Shown here piece by piece: positions 21,342 to 30,186 of a stretch of 62,695 nucleotides of DNA (the stretch's first letter is position 1; each line of letters starts with the position of its first letter). Under the pieces are notes generated by a model. The model was not told where the DNA came from, ran no database searches, and saw nothing but the letters and a program-made list of their open reading frames with translations. Made by a program: the position numbers and the translations under genes. This DNA is from Nannochloropsis salina CCMP1776. Taxonomy: Eukaryota; Sar; Eustigmatophyceae; Eustigmatales; Monodopsidaceae. Location: positions 76,913-139,607 of the forward strand of contig SDOX01000007.1 of NCBI GenBank assembly GCA_004565275.1, in the 5' to 3' direction.

Positions 21342-22980
21342 ATGAAAAGGCAAGCCTCAATTGTTATTGCCGGCTTGTTCATATCAGCACGGGTAGCACA
21401 GGCACAAGGTCCTTTGACGCTTTGCCATGTGAACGCATATTGCACGGGCAACCTACAAAACGCAGGATTGCGGGTGAGTACAACATCTCGCACTTTTGAT
21501 TTCAATATAGCAGTACAGGAAATTTATTTTGAGTTTTGTCTTTCTTTTCTTTTCGTTACAATGCCGTATCTTAAAAAAGCCTCACCATATCCTTTCAGCC
21601 TAACGCAACCGCCTGCAGAGACGAGTGCTACAATTTGGACATAGATAATAAATTCTTTGATTTCTACGATCCAGAAACTGCACTACCTATCTACAAAAGC
21701 AGTTGCTGGTGCGGGATCAGCTGCGACGAGGTGGTCACAATGGACGAAGACCCCTCCGCAACTGGAACTCACTCCTATGCTTACAATGGAGGAGTTTGTC
21801 TGGTATCAGCGTCCACAACAGCTCCGTCAACGGTCTGGACCAGAATTCCTACCGCAAGCCCGACGGCCTCGCCTACGCCTGCTTTCTCGCCGGCTCCCAC
21901 GCTGACTCCCACCAAGGCGCCTACGGCCTCGCCCACAGCCTCCCCGACCCGCGCGCCTACCGCAAGCCCGACGGTCTCCCCGACGGCCTCGCCTACGCCG
22001 GTACCCACGCCGGCTCCCACGCCATCTCCCACCAAGGCGCCTACGGCCTCGCCCACAGCCTCCCCGACCCGCGCGCCTACCGACGAAGCCCGACGGTCGT
22101 CCCCGACGGGCCTCGCCTACGCCGGTACCCACGCCGGCTCCCACGCCATCTCCCACCAAGGCGCCTACGGCCTCGCCCACAGCCTCCCCCGACCGCGCGC
22201 CTACCGCGAAGCCCGACGGTCGGTCCCCGACGGGCCTCGCCTACGCCGGTACCCACGCCGGCTCCCACGCCATCTCCCACCAAGGCGCCTACGGCCTCGC
22301 CCACAGCCTCCCCGACCCGCGCGCCTACCGCAAGCCCGACGGTCTCCCCGACGGCCTCGCCTACGCCGGTACCCACGCCGGCTCCCACGCCATCTCCCAC
22401 CAAGGCGCCTACGGCCTCGCCCACAGCCTCCCCGACCCGCGCGCCTACCGCAAGCCCGACGGTCTCCCCGACGGCCTCGCCTACGCCGGTACCCACGCCG
22501 GCTCCCACGCCATCTCCCACCAAGGCGCCTACGGCCTCGCCTACGCCATCTCCCACCAAGGCGTCTACTGCTTTGCCTTCTGATATGTTTTTGACGACAC
22601 GCACTCCTTCAATAACATCAACGGTGTTTCCAACATCGGTTGGGTCGGTGGGCCGAGTTGTTTCGGCGGCCCCTTCGACGAATAGTATTAGCGGCATGAC
22701 TAATGGACCTACATCTAGACCTAGAGAGACTGAGACGCCATCGATCGCACCGATCCCCCCTGTGGTTCCGACGGGTTCCCCTACGCAAAATCCGGGGCTT
22801 CCAATCTCGATATTGGACGAGGAAGAAGCCCGTAGAGCGGCTAGATTGAAACAAATGGAACTTCAGAAACGTCAACGCCGGGCATTAGCAGGGGGTATAG
22901 GGGCTGTTATTTTTTTGACGGTGGCGGGTGTCGTTGCCTTTCTGCTGCGAAGACGGCGTCGGTTTGTGACTCCACTTTGA
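21342..22980 (+). CDS. Cys-rich, SPT-repeat type I membrane protein; frameshifted in its repeats
   Basis: Exon 1 (21342-21473) encodes a clear signal peptide ([13 protein letters not shown], cut after AQA) and the start of a Cys-rich head. Exon 2 (21599-22980, phase 0) continues it with [19 protein letters not shown] and GGVCLVS: about eight Cys, reminiscent of WSC or apple-like carbohydrate-binding modules but not assignable. A stalk of 40-residue Ser/Pro/Thr repeats follows, then a membrane segment ([16 protein letters not shown]) and a tail [10 protein letters not shown]. Architecture and tail resemble the protein at the left edge, so both are probably glycosylated cell-surface proteins. 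Two adjacent repeat units (about 22080-22240) each carry four extra bases. The frame is lost there and regained; without those eight bases the protein is 501 residues. An upstream in-frame ATG exists at 21222, but the signal peptide favours 21342. Confidence 0.78.
21840..22566 (+). repeat. 120-bp coding tandem repeat, about six copies
   Basis: The period is exactly 120 bp between the clean copies (for example 22321 and 22441), encoding 40 residues of (A/T)SPT and (P)APT motifs. The copies near 22080 and 22200 differ from the others by the same kinds of single-base additions. The copies are GC-rich and nearly identical, which suggests recent homogenisation. Confidence 0.92.
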
Positions 22981-23072
22981 GACTTTTGCAATGAGGATAG
23001 CGTATCCGAACCCAATTTGGTCGATAAAGCACACGGGAGAGAAATGAAAGGAGAGAGAGGGAGGGAGGACTT

Positions 23073-25456
23073 TCATTCATCCCAATGCTCTCCGCACGCC
23101 TCGCAAGTGATCAAGAGGCGGTAACGGTCTACTTGTGGCTTACGTCTCCATCGCCGCACCCAGCATTCATTGCCATTACAACGTCCGCATTGATAGGCCC
23201 TGGAAAAAACTCGCCCCGCTTGTGCCTACCAGAAATTTACAAATTTTAATTGAGAAAGACATGGAAATGATACGTTGACAGCGTAATAAGCTAGCCTTTG
23301 CGCGTAGTGGTTGATGCAAGATGCAAAACTGCAAACACTTTCATTTAAGAAGACATTTGTAGACCATAGTAGGTGCAGCAGCGTGACGAAAAATACCGAT
23401 GACACACGGTAATGTCGGAATTTCGGAATTTCAGGCTCTGTCCACGACCTGCCGGAAGTCATTCTTGATCGTACCTGTGCCGCCTCTGCACTCACACTTA
23501 TGCGTTTGTGAGCATCTTCCCCCGCTTTCCTCCTTAAGGCCTTCTCATCCTCCCGCAAAAATTCTTCTGGGCTCAGGCGAACCATACGAGAGGGAGAAAG
23601 ACGTCTTGGTAATGTACATTGATGCAAGAGGGAGGGGAGCTGAGTGTATGAGAAAAGGGACCGAAGCTTTGCACTTGTTGAGGGGTAAAATGAGAAGGAA
23701 AAGAGGTTGAGGACGCAGGAAAATAGCATGCCCTGGCGGCATGATGTTGAAGTTAAAGGCACATTTCGTCCGAACGATAAGGAGAAAAATGAGAAACAAA
23801 CAAAAGCCTTAGACGCCAAATTTTTAGTATGACACACGAGAATAAATACAACGTAAGACATTCTTAGACATGGAGAGAAAAAGAAAATTAGTGTTTGAAT
23901 CATGGCCGGTTTTGAGTCTTGCGTCTGCTTTACCGCAAATCAAGGTGTACCCGAACAGATTCAAATTTAATCGTCCGTCAAAACTGACATGAAGTTTATA
24001 AAATATTCCCCAACAACGTTCAAGATAATTGCAGAGGTAGCACAACTTAGAATAAAGAGGAAAAGCTAGCGAAACAAGAACAAAAGGCAAAAGCTACAGG
24101 AAACAGGGACCAGGAATCACGAAGGCACCTACCCAATGAGCAGCTCCTCACGCAATCGAGAGTTACTACTGGCGGCACGCATATCCCCAGGGTCTTTCAA
24201 ATGGAAAAGAAGCTTGCGGAGCATATTTTGATACTCTCGGGAGGCAATCCTATGCTCAATGTCGCAGCCCACGAAAGGAAAATGAGTACAAGCCAGACAG
24301 AGAGTCACAATGCTAAAAGACCGCGGGTATTGACGACCGTAAGCGACCTCTCCCTTCTCGGTCCAAAGACACGACGAACACCAATTCGGTACCCGGTATG
24401 CTGCCGCCCTTCAAGCGTTCCCCCACCACCTCCGCAACTTCCTCAGGGATTCATCCTACTCTTTCCACTCGAGACACCACGCCCCAGAAACCCCAAGGCG
24501 GCTTTTCGTTTTGCACACCATCCCATCGCCCACGTCTCCCTCTTTGAACGCCATCCCCTGGCGCACTCACCGTTCCTGCGTCACTAAGAATAGTTCGCGC
24601 TCAAGGGCTCGGCAGAGAGGCTCAGGCAGTTTGGTTTTCTGTACCAAGGCATCCACGTGACGTGCCCGCAGGACTAGGGCAGGAGGGAAAGGAGAAAAGG
24701 GAACGAGGGAAGGCGAGATGAAGGGAGAGCGAGGGACAGGGGGGGTAGGAATCTTGTCTTACTATTCCTGATACCGTGATCGACTGTCTCAGGCGTCCAC
24801 CACTATTTTATATTGGTATCCTTTTTCCTGTCATTTCCTCCTTCACACTTGACGACAAGTAAGTTACGCCCTTGACCCTCCGTTTTATGGCCTTTTCGGT
24901 TCGACACAGCCAGCACACCTCCCTGGAGTACACTTCTTACCCAATGTTTTCACTTTTTCCCATCGTTTGCAGCATTTCCCGCGTGAAGACCCTGCGTAGG
25001 TGAGGATTCGGCAAAGGACGTCCTGTGGACAGTGCAACGTTAGAAAATAAGCTCAGATGGCAGCACAGAGCTTTAAAAGAATACAACCGGACGATTTGAT
25101 ACGACTAGTGATGAATTGGGAAGATATCTTTCATAGAAGGGGCGGACTTTCAGACGTACGTCGGGTACAGGCTCGAAGTACGATGGCTTGGACCTTGAGT
25201 CTCCATCTTCCGCCGTCGAAGTGAATGCAAGGGAGCTCTTTTCAGATGCCTCTATCGGATCAAAATCAGCTGCTGGGGCTTTCTCTGTTTCAATACATGT
25301 CTTCTCTTCCTCCTCTGTTTCTCCCCCTGACGCGGATGAGGCTTCCAAAGCCATGGCCAAAGCCGCCTCCAAGCAATGGGAGCCCTTCCCCTCAATTGTT
25401 GCGTCGTCATGATAAAGTACGCTGGTAATTTTGCCATTTCTGCTGGCTGAACTCAT
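23073..25456 (-). CDS. F-box-like / TFIIS central domain / zinc-ribbon protein
   Basis: Supported exons, read right to left, are 25160-25456, 24941-25022, 24571-24673, 24133-24254, 23475-23604 and 23073-23199. Exons 1-3 join in phase and give a polar N-terminus, then VPDDVLCRILTYAG and KCCKRWEKVKTL, an F-box-like pattern. The next block (HRIASREYQNMLRKLL, LKDPGDMR, then GRLSPSRMVRLSPEEF) matches the TFIIS central domain that binds RNA polymerase II. The last exon is a zinc ribbon, CGRC-X24-CEAC-GEHW, with the exact Cys spacing of TFIIS. The catalytic hairpin of TFIIS (RSADEP) reads KPQVDR here, so one of its two acidic residues is Val. The junctions 24254/24571 and 23199/23475 are unresolved and small exons are probably missing. 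A role in polymerase II elongation or polymerase turnover is inference. The gene ends only 92 bp from the convergent SPT-repeat gene. Confidence 0.65.
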
Positions 25457-26008
25457 TGCTATAGGGTGTAGCGTGGAAAGGGTTGTGGGCTGAGGAGGAG
25501 GTAGTCAAAAGCGCAACTCGGACCAAAAAACTTCAACCGAAGGAAACGTCACCCGCTTACAACCATTATCATGCTGACAACATTCCTCTTAACCAATATA
25601 GCATTCCTATACCTTACAAAGGACCTTTTTTTTCCCTCTTGATATTTATTGGTAGCCGTCTTTATTGAAATGACGGTCATTAATCCCTGTGTGGTACTGG
25701 CGGGAGACAAGGGGGGGGAGGAGGTTAACGCTTCCAGGGGGGTAGGAGACTTGCCTGCGTCAGACATTGGAGTCTTTCTTACGCATGTTGAAAGCATAAG
25801 GAGCCGCTCTTAATGGGTCGACACTCACCAATTGACACACGTGGACAGGACGCAGGGACTTGATCATTGCGTGACGCCGCCAGGTGTCGTTTTGCTGGAT
25901 TTACCGTTTCCGACTCGCAAGACGTTCGGGCAAAGGACAGTGTCGCCTGTCACCGATACCCTGAAATACCTTCGATTTCGCTGCGTCTGAATCGATAAAC
26001 ATGCATGT
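25457..26008. promoter_or_regulatory. divergent promoter region (TFIIS-like gene / plastid protein gene)
   Basis: About 550 bp separates two starts on opposite strands. It holds both upstream regions; no defined element could be recognised. Confidence 0.45.
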
Positions 26009-28926
26009 ATGAAGGCCTCAGCGACCCAACCAGTCCACCGCCCATTGCTGTTTTGCCGCCGTTTTCTCGTGTTTACCGTCGTCCTCTCCCTGACGGTGCT
26101 GACTTGCATCTCTCCTTCCTACAACGCCTTTCATCTTGTCCCCGTGCTCAGGACGGCAACGAGCAGAGACAACGGAATTAAAACTCGGGTCCGTAAACAA
26201 GTGTACTCGAAATTCAATGCAAATGGAGGGAGATGTTACACTATCTTCCCCACTTTTTTACAGGCGCTTCCTCCTCCATCGCCGGCACCCCCGTTCCTCT
26301 CACAGCAATCCCTTCTCCTTCGCTTCGCCACTCCATCCTCCTCTCCCTCTCCTCCCTCCCCCCACGAAGCGAAACGCCGCCGTCGAGCCATGGCCCGTCA
26401 GAGGCGACGGAGACGGCACGCGGAGGAAAGAGCGGCGTTCCAGAACCAAACCTTGCATGGTCCCGGTCTCGTCCCCTCTCAGGTAACTACCTTCCCTTGC
26501 CTTCCCAACTCATCGCATGGCTGTGAAGCGTCGCGCCTTCGGCCTTCACCCTCCATCCCCACGGGTGCCTACTCTGTTCGTGCGTCCCCGTCCCGTCGCG
26601 TTTCTCTGTACACCCTCGCCATTGGCTCCTCGCTCCCGCCCTCTCACCTGCCCCCTTTGACCACCCTCTCCCTCCCACGCCACTTTGCTCGCCACTCTCC
26701 GCAGGTGTACCTCTCCCCTCGCCACAAGAAGCGGCCTCTCTTCCCTGATCTTTCCACGACCCTGACCTCCTCCTCTTCCTCCCCCTCGTCCTCTGAGGAG
26801 GCCCCCTCGTCCTCTGAGGAGGACGCCAAGGACCTGATCGTCCTCGAAGTGCCTGCCTGTCCCCCTTCCCTCCCTCCTTCGCCCCCTCCTTCCCTCCCTC
26901 CTTCACCCCCTCCTTCCCCTCTTCCCTCCCCAGCACCCTACCGACGAAGCGGGGACTGCCCCAACGTGCACTGGCGGGCGATTCCCTTCCCCCACCTGCG
27001 ACAACACCCTTCCTTCCAAGCCCTCCCTCCCTCCCGCCCTCCCTCCCGCCTGGCCGACCTCCGTTTCTTTCGACAGGACTCGTGGGAGTGGAGAGCCTTG
27101 CACGTGGGGCGATTGACCACCTCCCGCGTGGGGGGTTTGCTGGGTGGGGACGTGGGGGGAAAGGGAGGGAGGGAGGGAGGGAGGGAGAAAAGGAGGGAGG
27201 GAGAGAAGAAGGAGTGGTTCCGTACAGTTTGTACTCACGATCATCCGTCCACTTTTTTTGGGGGCTTGGCAGGATTTTACGAACCAGGCAGTGCCGCTAT
27301 CCTCAAGGTAGTCTCTCTCTCCTCTTCCCTTCGAGGGCCCCTCCCTTCTTCTTCCCCTCCCCCCTTTCCCTCCTTCGTCCTCATCGATACCCTCCCTCCC
27401 CTCCATGCGGGGTCTCTCTTTCCACGTACCTTCCCCTCTTCATCCCCCCTTTCCACCCTTCCTTTCCTCCCACCCGCCCTCCCTCCCTCCGTCCCTCGTC
27501 AGGTGCCCCGCTCCCTCACTTCCACCGCCCGCGCCACGGCCGCCCGCCTCCATCTTCTAGAACTTCCTCCCCCCGGACGCGACTACGTAGCCTTCCTTAA
27601 CACCCTGCGTGGGCATGTCGAGGGAGAGGGGGAGGGCGGGACGGAGGAGTCGGGGGAGGGTCCCAGGAAGGCGCTGTGGGTAGCGGCGGGGAAGAGGAGG
27701 CAGGGGGAGAGGAAAGGGAGGTTTGTCTGCGATTATTTCCCGCGGGCAGCGCGGACGGGTGAGGAGGGAGGGAGGGAGAGAGGGAGGGAGGGAAGGAGGA
27801 TGTTATGAGAATGAGATGAAGGGTGTGGAGGGAGGGAAGGAGGATGAACCGGGAATGAGAGGAAGGGGGTGTACATGCTTGCTGAAAAAGAGAGAAGTCC
27901 ACAACTGGGTTCCTCCTCCCCCTCCTCCCTCCCTCCCTCGGTCCTTCCCTCCCTCCGTTTAGTTGGCTCTCTCCTCATGCTCAAGATAACATCATCTGCT
28001 GCATTTTCCCCCTCCGGTTCCCTCTCGTGGTCTGCCAACCTCCACCCTCCCTCCCTCCCTCCCTCCCTCAGGGCGCCACCCTCCTACGTCTCCCTCGTGA
28101 CGACGCGTATTTAGCGCAGATGCTTCGCTTCGTCGGCCTCTTTATCCACCGATACATTCCTCCTCCCTCGTCAAACAGACAGCACGTGAGCGCCCTTCCT
28201 CCTTCACTCCCTCCTTCCCTCCCTTCCTCCCTCCCTCCCTCCCGCCATCCCTGCATTCCACACCATCTCGCTCTCATTTTTTCATCCTTCTTTCATAACT
28301 CCCCTGGTAGTTATTTCACAGCCAGTTCTCTTTCTCTCCCTCTAACCCTCCCTCCCCTCTCCCCTCCCCTCCTTCCTCCCCTTCCCTCCCTCTCCCTACC
28401 TCCCTCCCCTCTTTCCTCTCCCTCCCTCCCTCCCTCCCCTCCTTCCTCTCCCTCCCTCCCTCCCTCCCTCCCTCCCTCCCTCCTTCCCTCCCTCAGCTCC
28501 GCCCTCTCGACCTTGACTTCTTCCTGAAAGGCCCCAAAGGCCTTAACAGCAAAGCTGAGAGGGCAGACTACAGGTACGCCCTTCCCACCTCCCCTCCCTC
28601 CCTCCTCCCCTTTCCCCCACCTCCCCTCCCTCCCTCTCTCGTTCACCTCCCTCCCCGTCCTGTCCTTGTCTCTGCTATTTCCCGATCCAGTCTTGTGCCC
28701 CTTTTCTGTCCCTTTCCCTGCCATCTTCCTTTCTCTCTCGCTCACTCCTGTGTATTACCTTCGCCTCCTCCTTCCCGCTTATAGGTCCTTCCTTGAAGCT
28801 ACCTTAAGGATAGCTCGGAGCGCCCAGGTTGTCGCTCGTCTTTCCCATCATGACATACAACGAAGCCCTCACAATCTCAGCCTTTTTTTGGATGATGAAA
28901 AGGGAAGAGAGAGAGAAGGGAGGTAG
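26009..28926 (+). CDS. plastid-targeted protein, possibly a YqaJ-like nuclease
   Basis: The N-terminus has a hydrophobic signal segment (residues 19-34, FLVFTVVLSLTVL) ending in YNA followed by Phe41, the heterokont bipartite plastid presequence pattern. A basic, Ser/Pro-rich transit-like stretch follows. Supported exons are 26009-26482, 26705-27143 (part may be intronic), 27273-27307, 27503-27758, 28072-28185, 28497-28573 and 28785-28926. The conserved-looking core reads QDSWEWRALHVGRLTTSR, GLLGFYEPGSAAIL, DAYLAQMLRFVGLFIHRY and SFLEATLRIARSAQVV. The W-x6-G-x-L-T-T-S-R piece resembles the start of YqaJ/phage-type exonuclease domains. The acidic metal-binding residues of that family are not clearly visible, so the nuclease idea is weak. 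Phase does not match between 27758 and 28072; a small exon around 27962-28014 is possible. An intron near 26190-26264 is also possible. Confidence 0.6.
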
Positions 28927-30186
28927 GAAGGGAAGAGCAGCAGGAGCGCAGGGTAGAAAGCGTTGTCGTACAGAGGGTGGAGTAAAGGAGTGAAATGTGA
29001 GGAAGGTGGTAAAGATGGTGGAGACGAAGAAGGGGAAAGGGCGAATGAAGAGTGGAAAGGAGCAGAAGAAGGCTTTAGAGGAGGGAAAGGAAGTAGGGAT
29101 GCGGGATTCACCATCCCATGAAAAGCACCTGTCGAAACGAAGAAACAAGCACGTGTATTTACGCTTGTTCCGGCTGTTCTTTTTTCCTTCGTTCGTTTGT
29201 TTCAGTCTTTGTCAATATTTCTTTAGATTTACAAGATAAAATGAATACGACCTATACCCGAATCTCCACGAAGCGCAGCCCTCCCCTCGTCCTTCTCTGC
29301 CTTCCCGTTGCAACATGAAAGGAAAATCTAGCTTCAGCGGGTCGAGAACAATACAAAAAAGCCATCTTTTTGGCTTTTTATGTCTACTTATAATGGTTTC
29401 AGCGCGAAATGGAGTTGACGACAACGTTTCCAACTCCCTGATATGTCTCAGACATGTTGATCAAAAGCGAGGCCCTCGGGAAAATCTAGCTTAGTAGGTC
29501 GACAAACCAACACTACACTAAAAACAGAGCAACTGCTAAGCTACTCCATCAAACTAGAAAAGTAATATGGCAGACTTGGCTTTTGGCCGCCCTCATGGGT
29601 TCCACGAGACCCTCTCCGCGCGGGTGGTGACCTTGATATCAGTCAGATATGATTGGACACGGGCGAAAACGTCGTTCTTTCGCCCTTCGATGGTTTCACT
29701 ACCCCACAGTGGCCATTAAAATGCACACAAAAGGATACTCCACCATTTTCACCCTTCCCCATGCATGGTGCACGAGTGAAGGCCAGATTTGACTCCATCC
29801 AATGCTGGTAGTGCGGGCTTTAGGGTTCTGACGAGGCAATAACCATAAGGCAGGCGTTCAAATCACGCAAACTTGCCGCCAGGGGTGTTGAGTAGGCAGC
29901 TTGCTAGATTTCTATTACCCCACCATAATTACCGTGAACACCTGCCCCTTCAACTTCTCGAACATATCCACGTGTTTGGTGGTCTTGCACGTGTACATGG
30001 ATGATTTGAGCCTGGATATGCACCGCATTGCTCAGGTTTGTGTCCGAATTTCTAGAGGAGGGGAGCCTCGAGCTCAGGAAACGCCGCTCGTGGGGCTTTG
30101 TCTCATCTGCCAGCCACACCCCCGCCCCCCCGTATTACGTACCAAAAACTCGTCGCCCTTTTCCCTTTTACCTACAGTGCAGCAGC
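28927..30186. other. intergenic region upstream of the first AP2 gene
   Basis: This holds the 3' flank of the plastid-protein gene and the upstream region of the AP2 gene. A CTTTTACCTACAG splice acceptor just before 30180 suggests a spliced 5' UTR. No protein gene is supported in between. Confidence 0.5.
29327..29525. repeat. two diverged copies of a short intergenic element
   Basis: About 45 bp beginning GAAAATCTAGCTT, then an AG..GGTCGA core, occurs near 29329-29375 and again near 29479-29525 in the same orientation, with roughly three quarters identity by eye. It may be the remnant of a dispersed repeat. I could not find other copies in this window. Confidence 0.4.

Noticed and set aside
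21781-22697. Long minus-strand Gly/Val-rich frames across the SPT repeats
   Set aside because: They are the complement of a period-120 coding repeat, which keeps several frames open by composition alone.
29812-29890. Possible tRNA gene with GCGTTCAAATCACGC as a T-arm
   Set aside because: The T-arm-like stem is present, but no matching acceptor stem or A-box lies at the right distance, so it is not supported.
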